Positions 27,288-35,792 of a stretch of DNA of 64,000 bases are shown here, piece after piece. Numbering within the stretch: position 1 is the first letter of the stretch; the number at the start of each line of letters is the position of its first letter. The position numbers were made by a program, and so were the translations under genes. The notes beneath the pieces were generated by a model, which had not been told where the DNA came from, did not search any database, and saw only the letters and a program-made list of their open reading frames with translations. This stretch comes from Sphingomonas gellani (GTDB taxonomy: Bacteria > Pseudomonadota > Alphaproteobacteria > Sphingomonadales > Sphingomonadaceae): the NCBI RefSeq assembly GCF_900110035.1, contig NZ_FOCF01000004.1, positions 193,501 to 257,500 of the forward strand, read 5' to 3'.

Positions 27288-27755
27288 ATGAGCGACCGCC
27301 TCGTACTCGACCGCTTCATCCCGTACCGCCTGTCGGTCGCGTCCAACAGCGTCAGCGATGCCATCGCGCGGACCTATGAGGCGCTGTTCGGGCTCACCAT
27401 TCCGGAATGGCGGCTGGTCGCGGTGGTGGCGGAGGAAAAGGGCATCACCCAACAGGCGATCGGGCAGCGCACGCGGATGGACAAGGTGACGGTCAGCCGC
27501 GCGGCGATCGCGCTGGTCGGCCGCGGTTTGATGGCTCGCGACGCCAATCCGGACGACCGCCGGTCCCACCTGCTGGTACTGACCGATGCGGGAAGCGACC
27601 TGTATGCGGCGGTCGCGCCAAAGGCGCTGGAACTGGAACGCAGGCTGTTCGCCCCCTTCGACACGGAGGAGGTCGCGGCGTTCACGGCAATGTTGCGTCG
27701 CATCGAGGCGGCGGCACGGGTGCTGGAAGAGGACGGCGCCGGTACGCGTCGGTGA
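27288..27755 (+). CDS. MarR-family transcriptional regulator
   Basis: The 155-residue protein starts at ATG 27288. It has the MarR fold: N-terminal dimer helices (LDRFIPYRLSVASNSVSDAI), then the winged helix with recognition segment ITQQAIGQRTRMDKVTVSRA and wing RDANPDDRRSHLLVLTDAG, including the conserved DxR. A C-terminal dimerisation helix follows (EEVAAFTAMLRRIEAAARVL). The divergent pirin gene and the shared palindrome make pirin its likely target. Members of the family respond to phenolics, oxidants or antibiotics. No Cys is present, which argues against a thiol-redox switch. Confidence 0.92.
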   Translation: MSDRLVLDRFIPYRLSVASNSVSDAIARTYEALFGLTIPEWRLVAVVAEEKGITQQAIGQRTRMDKVTVSRAAIALVGRGLMARDANPDDRRSHLLVLTDAGSDLYAAVAPKALELERRLFAPFDTEEVAAFTAMLRRIEAAARVLEEDGAGTRR

Positions 27756-27807
27756 GCCACGCGCTCCTCAGGCGGACCTCAAGACGGCGACGGCTGACTG
27801 CGCCGAT

Positions 27808-29988
27808 TCAGCGCGGCGCATCCTCGATCGGCGCGGACAGGATCACCCGCAACCCCGGTTGATTGTCCGTATAGTCGATCTCTCCGGACAGGCGTGCCAC
27901 CATGGCGGTCATCATCCGGCTGCCGAACCCCTCGCGGTCGCCGCTCTTGCCGACACCCTGGTCGGCGACGATCAGGCGGATGCGGTTGCGATATTGTTCC
28001 AGCGTCACCGCCACCGGCCCGGCCGCGCCGGAATAGGCGTATTTGGTGGCGTTGATGACCAGTTCGGTCAGGATCAGCCCCACATTGACCGCGCGGTCGG
28101 TCGGCATAAGCACCGGGGTCAGGTCCAGCACCATCTGCCTGGCCCAGGGGGCGCCCAGCGACGTCTTCAGATCGCCGAGCAGCTCGTCGAGATATCGGGC
28201 CAGATCCACCGACTGGACCTGTTCGTCGCGGTAAAGCCGGCGATGGACCAGCGCCACGGCCGACAGTCGCGCCTGCGCCTCCTTCAGGTGCTCGGCCACC
28301 TTGGCATCCCCCGACGCCTTCGCCTCCAGGGATAGGAACGCCGACACCAGTTGCAGGCTGTTCTGGACCCGATGGTTGACCTCCTTCATCAGGACGTCCT
28401 TCTGCGCGATCAGGGCATCCTTGTCGGCCAGCGTCCGTTGCAGTTCGCCATTCAGCTTCCGCATCGCGCGGGTGCGTGCGGATTCGTCAAAGGCACGGCG
28501 CAGCCGATGCGCGGCCTGCACCTCCTCCAGCGTCCAGCTGCGCGAGCGGCCACGCACCTGTTGGGTCCAGCTGTCGAACGAGGCGCGCGGGGTCAGCGCC
28601 AGGGCCGCGCCCGGCTGTGCCGTGACCGCCTTGTGCGGATTGCCCGCCCATTCCACTTCCTCGACCTGTTCGGCGCGGAACCAGAGCAGGCAGCCCTTGT
28701 CCTCCTGCAAAGGGATGGCGAGCAACCCGCTCGCCTGGCGCCGATATGCATCCGCCTCCGGCAGCAGTGCGGCGAGTTCCCGCGTCGCGAAGGGATCGGG
28801 CCCCCGGCCACGTGCCCAGCGCGCCAGGTCGACGATCTCCTCCTCATGCGGCGTCACGCCGAACGCGGTGACCCGGCGACCCACGACATAAGCGAAACCG
28901 TCCCCGTCGAGCATCTCGCGCAGTTCCGGCATCGCGTTCTCGACGACCTGGAACAACGTGCCGTCCAGGTTGATCTTCGGCACCACATCTCCTTCCGCGG
29001 TGCGCAACCTCAGGCGCTCACGATACGCCTCCGATTCCTCCTTGGCGCGGATTTGTCGGGCCAGGCTGCTGGCCAGCACGGCCGACGCCTCCCGCAGCAC
29101 ACGGGGCAGCAGGCGCGGGGTTTGGTGATGGCACGCGATCAGGCCCCAGAGCAGGCCGTCCTTGACGATGGAGATCGACGCGGACGCCTCCACCCCCATG
29201 TTGCGCAGATATTGCAGATGGATGGGCGACACGCTGCGGATGCCGACGTCGGACAGGTCGGTGTCGGCGAAGCTGGCCGGCCGGATCGGCGCGGGCTGGT
29301 AATCGATCGTGGCGATCGAGCGGGTCCGGTTGCGGACATACAGCGCGCGGGCCTGGCGCGGGATGTCGCTGGCCGGGAAGTGATGGTGCATGAACGTGCC
29401 CAGCGCCGGGTCGCGATCCTCGCCCACCACCCGCCCGGCATCCTCGTCCAGGAAGCGATAGATCATCACCCGGTCGAACCCGGTCAACTGCCGGAAAATC
29501 GCGGCCGCGTAGCCGCACAGCGCCGACAGGTCGGCCGCGCGCTCGAACCCGGCTGATGCATTGTTGAGCCAGGCCAGCATCGAGCCCGTCGGCATGCGGT
29601 CGGCCTGTTCCGGTTCCAGCTCGACCAGGATGCGGTCGCCCGAACGGTGAAGCGCCACCGACCACAGGGTCTCACCCGTGGTGACAGGTTCGCCCGTGAT
29701 CGTCGCGCCTGGACCCGCCGCGACTCCGTCCAGCAGCGCGGCAACATCCTGCCCGAGCAGGTCGTCCAGCGAACGGCCGAGCCAGTCGGCGCCAAACGCC
29801 TTCTCCAGCTTCCCCGCGCCGGCGACCACGGTCAGGCTGGCACGCTCCGCGATCAGCAGCAGGCCGTGCGGCTGGACCGAGCCGGGGATGTGAATGGGCT
29901 CCCTGTCGCAATCCGTGATGTCGGTGGCGATCGGCACGGCCTCGGCCGCGACCGATGGGGCGGGTCGGTTGGGGAACTCTCCTGACAC
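27808..29988 (-). CDS. bphP: Bacteriophytochrome histidine kinase (PAS-GAF-PHY-HisKA_2)
   Basis: A red/far-red photoreceptor of 726 residues. The PAS domain carries the biliverdin-attachment Cys27 in ITDCDREPIHIPGSVQPHG. The GAF domain has the conserved Asp-Ile-Pro of HHHFPASDIPRQARALYVRN, the pyrrole-water His region and WGLIACHHQTPRLLP. A PHY domain follows (about residues 320-500), with a PRxSF-like tongue motif seen as TPRASFDSW. The kinase is of the HisKA_2/HWE-like class: phospho-acceptor His in LMKEVNHRVQNSLQLVSAFL, N-box ELVINATKYAYSG and a G-box GVGKSGDREGFGSRMM. All key chromophore and kinase residues appear intact. No heme oxygenase and no response regulator lie beside it. Confidence 0.95.
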   Translation of the reverse strand: MSGEFPNRPAPSVAAEAVPIATDITDCDREPIHIPGSVQPHGLLLIAERASLTVVAGAGKLEKAFGADWLGRSLDDLLGQDVAALLDGVAAGPGATITGEPVTTGETLWSVALHRSGDRILVELEPEQADRMPTGSMLAWLNNASAGFERAADLSALCGYAAAIFRQLTGFDRVMIYRFLDEDAGRVVGEDRDPALGTFMHHHFPASDIPRQARALYVRNRTRSIATIDYQPAPIRPASFADTDLSDVGIRSVSPIHLQYLRNMGVEASASISIVKDGLLWGLIACHHQTPRLLPRVLREASAVLASSLARQIRAKEESEAYRERLRLRTAEGDVVPKINLDGTLFQVVENAMPELREMLDGDGFAYVVGRRVTAFGVTPHEEEIVDLARWARGRGPDPFATRELAALLPEADAYRRQASGLLAIPLQEDKGCLLWFRAEQVEEVEWAGNPHKAVTAQPGAALALTPRASFDSWTQQVRGRSRSWTLEEVQAAHRLRRAFDESARTRAMRKLNGELQRTLADKDALIAQKDVLMKEVNHRVQNSLQLVSAFLSLEAKASGDAKVAEHLKEAQARLSAVALVHRRLYRDEQVQSVDLARYLDELLGDLKTSLGAPWARQMVLDLTPVLMPTDRAVNVGLILTELVINATKYAYSGAAGPVAVTLEQYRNRIRLIVADQGVGKSGDREGFGSRMMTAMVARLSGEIDYTDNQPGLRVILSAPIEDAPR

Positions 29989-30060
29989 CCGAACTCACTA
30001 GGGCCTGGCTATGTACAGGGCAACGCAGCTTTTCTTGAGGTTACACAGTTTGTTGCCACC

Positions 30061-31230
30061 TTGGTCGAACGCGGGCACGATGATGGCCTAAACGCTCCGG
30101 GAAAGCCCGCCATCGACCAGATCGCTGCCCTTCCATACCGAATCGACGCATCCGGGCGAGTGGAGGTGATGTTGATCACTTCGCGCGAACGGCGGCGCTG
30201 GATCGTGCCGAAGGGCAATCCCATGGTGGGACTGGCGGGCCATGAGGCTGCGGCGCAGGAGGCATGGGAGGAGGCGGGGTTGCGCGGCGTCCCCTGCGCA
30301 GCTGCGATCGGGCAGTTCAACTACCTGAAAAGGCGTCGTTCCGGGGCGGTGCGGCGTTTGACCGTGCAGGTGTTTCCGCTGGCGGTGGTGGAGCAGCTGG
30401 AGGATTGGCCCGAACGCAGCGAGCGCCAGACGCGCTGGTTCTCGCCCGCGCTGGCGGCCCGGAGTGTCGAAGAACCTGAATTGCAGCGGATCATCGCGGC
30501 GTTTAGAGGGCCGGACGTCACGAGGGGCATAGCCGGCAACATCCTGCCAGCGATCCGACGCACGACAAGGGAGCGATTTCCGATGCTGGCCTGGTTCCAG
30601 TCGCTGATGCCCAAACAGGGCAGGTTTTTCGAGCTGTTCGAGGCGCATGCCGCGACGCTGGTGGCGGGGGCGGGGGCCTTGGCCCGGCTGCTGCACAATG
30701 ATGGCCCGATCGACGAGCGGATCACGGAGATCCACGCGCACGAGCATGAGGCGGACGATATCACGCGCGACGTGTTGCAGGACGTGCGCCGCGTGTTCGT
30801 CACGCCGTTCGACCGCAGCGCCATCACCGACCTGATCGGGGTCATGGACGACGCGATCGACCAGATGAACGGCACGGCCACGTCGATCCAGCTGTTCGGC
30901 CTGAGCGATTTCGCACCGCAGATGCGCGACATGAGCGGCATCATCGTGGAGGCCGCGCGCATCACGGCGGAGGCTATCCCGCTGCTGCGCAACCTGTCCG
31001 CCAATGCGGGGCGGCTGCACGAACTGACCGCCCGGCTGATCCAGATCGAGGGGCATGCCGACGATATCCACGACGACGGCATCCGCGCGCTGTACAAGAT
31101 CGCGACCGAAGCCAACGATCCCATGGCCTTTGTCGTCGGCCGGGAAATCTACAGCCACCTGGAAAAGGTGGTCGATCGTTTCGAGGATGTAGCCAACGAG
31201 ATCCAGGGTCTCGTGATCGACCACGCCTGA
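30061..31230 (+). CDS. Nudix hydrolase domain in frame with a PhoU-like DUF47 protein
   Basis: One continuous 389-codon frame. Residues 20-148 are a Nudix domain of the diphosphoinositol-polyphosphate-phosphohydrolase type: VEVMLITSRERRRWIVPKG, then PMVGLAGHEAAAQEAWEEAG, the Nudix box with EE but without its first Glu, as is common in this subgroup. Residues 175-389 are a full DUF47/PhoU-like protein (MLAWFQSLMPKQGRFFELFE, then two EHEADDITRD / EGHADDIHDDGI metal-binding repeats), known to partner PiT phosphate transporters. The 26 codons between them use AGA, AGG twice, ATA and CGA twice, codons rare in the flanking genes, as if an old spacer were being read. AGA at codon 149 is one base from TGA. 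An internal ribosome site and ATG 30583 can still give DUF47 alone. Start TTG 30061 is the only one available. PiT follows 29 bases later. Confidence 0.85.
   Translation: MVERGHDDGLNAPGKPAIDQIAALPYRIDASGRVEVMLITSRERRRWIVPKGNPMVGLAGHEAAAQEAWEEAGLRGVPCAAAIGQFNYLKRRRSGAVRRLTVQVFPLAVVEQLEDWPERSERQTRWFSPALAARSVEEPELQRIIAAFRGPDVTRGIAGNILPAIRRTTRERFPMLAWFQSLMPKQGRFFELFEAHAATLVAGAGALARLLHNDGPIDERITEIHAHEHEADDITRDVLQDVRRVFVTPFDRSAITDLIGVMDDAIDQMNGTATSIQLFGLSDFAPQMRDMSGIIVEAARITAEAIPLLRNLSANAGRLHELTARLIQIEGHADDIHDDGIRALYKIATEANDPMAFVVGREIYSHLEKVVDRFEDVANEIQGLVIDHA
30567..30585 (+). promoter_or_regulatory. Internal ribosome site and start codon for a stand-alone DUF47 product
   Basis: AAGGGAG at 30567-30573, nine bases before ATG 30583, is a stronger ribosome site than anything ahead of the Nudix start. 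DUF47 proteins normally begin MLAWFQ..., exactly at this ATG. A 215-residue protein from here has the usual DUF47 length, so it is probably made independently of the fusion. Confidence 0.7.
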
Positions 31231-31259
31231 CCCTCACCGCTAGTTAGGGCGCGCGCATC

Positions 31260-32264
31260 ATGATATCCTTTCCGTTGCTGGTGGCGCTGATCGGCGTCGC
31301 CCTGCTGTTCGACTTCCTCAATGGCCTGCATGACGCGGCTAATTCCATCGCCACGGTGGTTTCGACGCGCGTGCTGAAACCGCATCATGCGGTGCTGTGG
31401 GCGGCGTTTTTCAACTTCATCGCCTTTGCCGTGTTCGGGCTTCACGTCGCGCAGACGGTGGGCAAGGGCATCGTCGATGCGCAGGTGATCGACGCTGGCG
31501 TCATCTTCGGCGCGCTGATGGGCGCGATCATCTGGAACGTGGTAACCTGGGTGCTGGGCATCCCGTCCTCGTCCAGCCACGCGCTGATCGGCGGCCTGCT
31601 GGGCGCGGGCCTGGCCAAGGCGGGGATCAGCGGCATCGTGTGGAGCGGCATTTTCAAGACGGTGGCCGGCATCTTCGTGGCGCCGATGACGGGGCTGTTC
31701 TTTGCGCTGATGCTGGTGCTGTTCGTCGCGTGGACCAGCCTGAAACTGACGCCGATGGGCGTCGACAAGCGCTTCCGCAAGCTTCAGCTGATCTCCGCCG
31801 CGCTCTACAGCTTGGGGCACGGCGGCAACGACGCGCAAAAGACGATGGGGATCATCGCGGTGCTGCTCTATTCGCAGGGGATGCTCGGCGGCGAGTTCCA
31901 CGTACCGTTCTGGGTCGTCATCTCTTGCCAGGCGGCGATCGCGCTGGGCACGATGTCTGGCGGCTGGCGCATCGTCCACACCATGGGGTCGAAGATCACG
32001 CGCCTGACGCCGGCGCAGGGGTTCTGCGCCGAAACCGGCGGCGCGATCACGCTGTTCATGGCGAACATCGGCGGCATCCCGATTTCCTCCACCCACACCA
32101 TCACGGGCGCGATTGTCGGTGTCGGTTCGGCACGGCGGCTGTCGGCGGTGCGGTGGAACGTCGCGAGCAACATCGTCGTGGCGTGGTTCCTTACCCTGCC
32201 CGCGGCGGGCGTGATCGGCGCCGCAGTGTACGGCCTGACCGCCTTGGCGGAGCGGTTGGGATAA
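31260..32264 (+). CDS. pit: PiT-family inorganic phosphate transporter
   Basis: A low-affinity phosphate permease of 334 residues and about ten helices. The duplicated PiT signatures are visible: FLNGLHDAANSIATVVSTRV near the N-terminus and the second-half GHGGNDAQKTMGIIAVLLY with the conserved GxNDxxK. Loops between carry GIPSSSSHALIGGLLGAG, and the mirrored copy is IPISSTHTITGAIVGVGSAR. It is 29 bp downstream of the Nudix-DUF47 frame. DUF47-PiT pairs are a known arrangement in which DUF47 modulates the transporter. Length and topology are normal. Confidence 0.95.
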   Translation: MISFPLLVALIGVALLFDFLNGLHDAANSIATVVSTRVLKPHHAVLWAAFFNFIAFAVFGLHVAQTVGKGIVDAQVIDAGVIFGALMGAIIWNVVTWVLGIPSSSSHALIGGLLGAGLAKAGISGIVWSGIFKTVAGIFVAPMTGLFFALMLVLFVAWTSLKLTPMGVDKRFRKLQLISAALYSLGHGGNDAQKTMGIIAVLLYSQGMLGGEFHVPFWVVISCQAAIALGTMSGGWRIVHTMGSKITRLTPAQGFCAETGGAITLFMANIGGIPISSTHTITGAIVGVGSARRLSAVRWNVASNIVVAWFLTLPAAGVIGAAVYGLTALAERLG

Positions 32265-32474
32265 GCCACGGGGCGGGCGGCGTTGCCAGTCGGACGCCGC
32301 CTGCCGGCCCTGTTCGTCGAAGGCGGGGTTGGCGCGGCCTTAATCGGGACGCCCCCTGCACCTGAAGGCGTCGGCCGCTCTCGAACTCTCCGCCCGAGCC
32401 ACATCGGCTTTGTAGCCTCAGGCGTTCTCCAGCCAATCCAGGCGTCAGGCCCTAAGAACCCGTCCGCCGATCGA

Positions 32475-33140
32475 TCAGGTCAACGGCAGGCCAGCGACAA
32501 TCTCCTGAGCGATCTCGGCGGGCGCACGCGGACCTTCGCCCGCCACCGTGGCGACGATCCGCCAGCGCTCCGGGTCGGCGGCGGCAAGCCCGCGGTAATT
32601 GTCGCGGACGCGGTTCTGCAGCGCGTCGTCCGCCTCATATTCGTCGAAGGTGCGCGCGGTGTAGCTGCGCTGCTGCTTCAACCGGATAAAGCCACGCGCG
32701 ACCTCTGCCGGCGTATCGAGGTAGATCGCGCGATCCGGCGGGATCAGCCCGAACTGTTCGGTCTCGAGCTGCCAGATCCAGCGCATCAGCCGCCCGGCCT
32801 CCTCGATGGAGGACGTGCGCGCCGCCTGGTAGGCCATGTTGGACGCGACGTGGCGGTCGAACACCAGCACGTCGTGATCGTCGGCGAGCGCACGGACATG
32901 GTCCCGCGATTCCAGCCGATCGAGCGCATAAAGCACCGCCGCTGCTTCCGGCGACGTAGTCCGTGGCATGCGGCCGGCAAGCACCTCACCGATGGCATAG
33001 CCGCCGACCGTCTCCGCGTAGCGCGGGAACGACACCAGCGCCGCGCGGCGACCCTGCGCGCGCAATGCCTCCACCAGCGCGGCGGACACCGTGCCCTTGC
33101 CGGCGCCGTCCGCGCCCTCGATCGCCAGATGATAAGCCAT
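32475..33140 (-). CDS. tmk: Thymidylate-kinase-like nucleoside monophosphate kinase, atypical
   Basis: ATG 33140 gives 221 residues. The P-loop is AIEGADGAGKGT where most bacterial Tmk have GGEGAGKST. The DR(Y/H) motif appears as VFDRHVASNMAYQAAR, and a Lid-like segment includes IRLKQQRSYTARTFDEYEAD. LVSFPRYAETVGGYAIGEVL is the substrate-side motif with FPRY. The fold is clearly dTMP-kinase-like, phosphorylating dTMP to dTDP. The variant P-loop and lid make it resemble Gram-positive or archaeal-type enzymes more than the housekeeping alphaproteobacterial Tmk, which usually sits beside holB. It may be a second copy. It follows the DegT-FAD gene by 61 bp on the same strand. Confidence 0.8.
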   Translation of the reverse strand: MAYHLAIEGADGAGKGTVSAALVEALRAQGRRAALVSFPRYAETVGGYAIGEVLAGRMPRTTSPEAAAVLYALDRLESRDHVRALADDHDVLVFDRHVASNMAYQAARTSSIEEAGRLMRWIWQLETEQFGLIPPDRAIYLDTPAEVARGFIRLKQQRSYTARTFDEYEADDALQNRVRDNYRGLAAADPERWRIVATVAGEGPRAPAEIAQEIVAGLPLT

Positions 33141-33201
33141 GATCGATAGCTTCGTTAGGCTGCGTCTCGCAGGCGTCAACGGCCGATCGGCACGCGCACC
33201 C

Positions 33202-35694
33202 TCAGGCGGCGACCTGCTGCGCTTCGCCCAGCAGTTGCTGGACGATCATCAGCCCGACATCGTTCTGCCACAGCCACAGCCCGTTGGCCTGACCCCGAAA
33301 GCTCTTTTCCCCGCCAAGGTGGCCCCACGGGACGAAGCCGGCGGCCAGCCCGATGCCGTAGAGTCCGGGAACCGGTTCTCCGTCGTCGCCCATCACGCGG
33401 CAATGTCGATCCACCATCGGCGCGCCGCCGTGCGCTGCCAGCGCGATGGCGTTCCCGGCGGCGTCGGAGAGCGGCAGGCCGACCGGCCGGTAGCCCAGCG
33501 CGGCAATGACTAGGTCCGCGCGCTCCATGATCTCGCGCGCGTCGGCGTCGTCATCGCCACGAATACGGTGCAGCGTGACGCGCGGATCGGGCTGACGTCC
33601 ATCGACGCCCAGCATCCGCAGCATCAGCTCGCGCGCCTCCAGCCGGAAGCCGGCCAGGCGGTACACGAAGCCGGACACGGGACAGATGTCGTCCGGGCCG
33701 AAGTCGCTGAACCCGTCCGCCGCAGCGGCAGCCACGGACGGGAAGAACGGACGCAGCGGTTCGCGGTGAAGCAACGTCAGGGCGCCCGCGCCGAACGGGA
33801 TGGCAGGTCGCCCCTTCAGCAGCGAGAACAGCGTCGCGGCGGCGCTGGTCGATCCGCCGATCACGGCGACCCGAGGCGCGCGGCGCCCGGCCAGCAGGTC
33901 CGCGACCTTTTCGAAGCCGCCGACGCTCAACACTTCGTCGGATTGCAGCAGGCGGCCACCGGCCATGTCGATCAACCGCCCACCGGCGACGACCTGCGTC
34001 GACAGGCGATCGAGCGGCTGATGCCCGCCCGCCGCGATCACCAGATTGCGCGCGATCTGCTCCACCTCCGCACCATCCGACAGACGGCGCAGGCGGACGC
34101 TCCACAGTCCGTCGGCGCGGCGGGTCGCGCCCAGCGCCTCGTGCCCGGTCAGCACGGTGCCGCCATGATCCCGGATCAGCGTCGTCAGGCGGCGACCCGT
34201 TTCGCGCAGCAGCGGCCCGACTTCGGTCAGGGGCACGCCCAATGCTCCGCTATGCTGCGCCACCGCGCGCGCGGCCGGATGGTCGGCCAGCGCCACGATC
34301 TGAGGATGGGTGGAGCCGCGCACCGCCGACAGGAAGGTGTCGGCCGTCGTGTCGGACGTGATCGCATAGCGGCCGAGTTGCCCGCCGCCGATCGCCTCGT
34401 CCCGCTCCACCATCACCAGCCCCGACGCTAGGCTCGGCAGCAATCCCTTGGTACCGGCGGCGAGCAGTATCGCCGATCCGGCAGGGCCTCCGCCGATCAC
34501 CACCACATTGGCGATGGCACGGGACGTAGCGACGGGAGCGACCGGAACGCTGCGTGCGTCGACCGCGCGGCAGGCATGGTTCAACGCGTCCGTCACCCGC
34601 GCGACATCGTCCACCGACATCGTGTCGGTCAGCGGCAGCGACAGCATGGCATCGGCGATCCGGTCGGCGACCGGTGTCGGCTCGATCAGCGCGGTCTGCT
34701 GGAACAAGGGCTGCTGGCCGAGATGCGGGCTGAAATACCGGCCGCAGCCGATCTGGCGATCCGCGAGCATCGCGGCGATCGCGTCCCGATGCAGGGCAAG
34801 GTGCGGGGGCAGGACCACCGGCATGAACTGGCTGGCGCGAGAGCGGCCCGCGACCCGTTGCAGCTGGAACCCGTCGAGCGCCCCGCGATACGCGCTTTCC
34901 AACGCCGCGCGCCGTTCGCACACCGTGCCGATCTCCGCCAGCTTGAGCCGGGCCATCAGCGCGAGCACCTCCGGCAGCTTGGCGTTCAATCCCGGCAGCG
35001 ACGCGATCCGGCATTGTTCGAAGCCGAAACTGGCCATCGCGCGCAACCGCGCGATCCGGTCCGGATTGCCGCAATGGATCAGGCCACCCTCCGCCACGGC
35101 AAAGGTCTTGGTCGCGTGCATCGAATAGACGGTGGCGAACGGACTCGCGGCTCCGAAGCCGACGCCCGCGTCGTCGCGCGTGCCGAGCGAGGAGGCCGCG
35201 TCCACCACCACCCCGACGCCGCGACGCTGATTGAGCGCGATGTACCGGTCGAGGTCGATCGCGTTGCCGAACGTGGCATAGGGCACGATCGCGCCGATGC
35301 GGTCGCCGTACCGCGACAACAGTGCGTCCTCCGCCGCCGCACTGGCGGACCAGTCGTCCGGATCGATGTCGCAGATCAGCGGCGTCAGGCCCGCCCAGAT
35401 GGCCGCCTGTGCCGTCGCGGCAAAGGTCAGCGCTGGCATCAGCGCAAGCGTGCCGGGCGGCGGCGTAGCGGGGCCGACCGCTTCCCGCAGCGCGATCATC
35501 AGGCCCAATGTCGCATTGGCCACCGCCAAGGTCGCGCCCATGCCGTCGAACAGCGCGTCGGTCACCTCGGACTCGAACGCCTGTACCTCGGGCCCGTTGT
35601 TGCTGAACACGCCGGATGCCTCCAGCCGTCGCAGGGCGTCCGCATGCTCGCTGAGCCTTGGCGGGTTGGGAGCGATCAGGGGCAGGGGGTGCAT
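33202..35694 (-). CDS. Fusion of a DegT/DnrJ/EryC1 aminotransferase and an FAD/NAD(P)-binding oxidoreductase
   Basis: An 830-residue two-part protein (ATG 35694; GTG 35721 is an alternative). Residues 1-380 are a fold-type I, PLP-dependent DegT-type aminotransferase: GVFSNNGPEVQAFES, ANATLGLMIAL, the PLP-contact Asp in VVVDAASSLG and the Schiff-base Lys196 in YSMHATKTFAVAEGG. After a short Pro/Ala linker, residues 395-830 form a flavoprotein. It has a dinucleotide fold VVVIGGGPAGSAILLAAG, NLVIAAGGHQPLD and a second Rossmann motif RVAVIGGSTSAAATLF, and it ends GLYGIGLAAGFVPWGHLGG. Both cofactor sites look intact, and the junction has no Met or stop. DegT enzymes normally act alone on keto-sugars or keto-cyclitols. 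The flavin part resembles class B/N-hydroxylase-like oxidoreductases only in general. Substrate is unknown. Confidence 0.85.
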   Translation of the reverse strand: MHPLPLIAPNPPRLSEHADALRRLEASGVFSNNGPEVQAFESEVTDALFDGMGATLAVANATLGLMIALREAVGPATPPPGTLALMPALTFAATAQAAIWAGLTPLICDIDPDDWSASAAAEDALLSRYGDRIGAIVPYATFGNAIDLDRYIALNQRRGVGVVVDAASSLGTRDDAGVGFGAASPFATVYSMHATKTFAVAEGGLIHCGNPDRIARLRAMASFGFEQCRIASLPGLNAKLPEVLALMARLKLAEIGTVCERRAALESAYRGALDGFQLQRVAGRSRASQFMPVVLPPHLALHRDAIAAMLADRQIGCGRYFSPHLGQQPLFQQTALIEPTPVADRIADAMLSLPLTDTMSVDDVARVTDALNHACRAVDARSVPVAPVATSRAIANVVVIGGGPAGSAILLAAGTKGLLPSLASGLVMVERDEAIGGGQLGRYAITSDTTADTFLSAVRGSTHPQIVALADHPAARAVAQHSGALGVPLTEVGPLLRETGRRLTTLIRDHGGTVLTGHEALGATRRADGLWSVRLRRLSDGAEVEQIARNLVIAAGGHQPLDRLSTQVVAGGRLIDMAGGRLLQSDEVLSVGGFEKVADLLAGRRAPRVAVIGGSTSAAATLFSLLKGRPAIPFGAGALTLLHREPLRPFFPSVAAAAADGFSDFGPDDICPVSGFVYRLAGFRLEARELMLRMLGVDGRQPDPRVTLHRIRGDDDADAREIMERADLVIAALGYRPVGLPLSDAAGNAIALAAHGGAPMVDRHCRVMGDDGEPVPGLYGIGLAAGFVPWGHLGGEKSFRGQANGLWLWQNDVGLMIVQQLLGEAQQVAA

Positions 35695-35792
35695 GGATGC
35701 TCGCGCGGTTGATGAAGGCACCGCTATGGCGGAACGTTCCTAAAAAGCCGTTACGCCTGCGTCTCTACTCGCCACGACTTCGCACAACTTGC

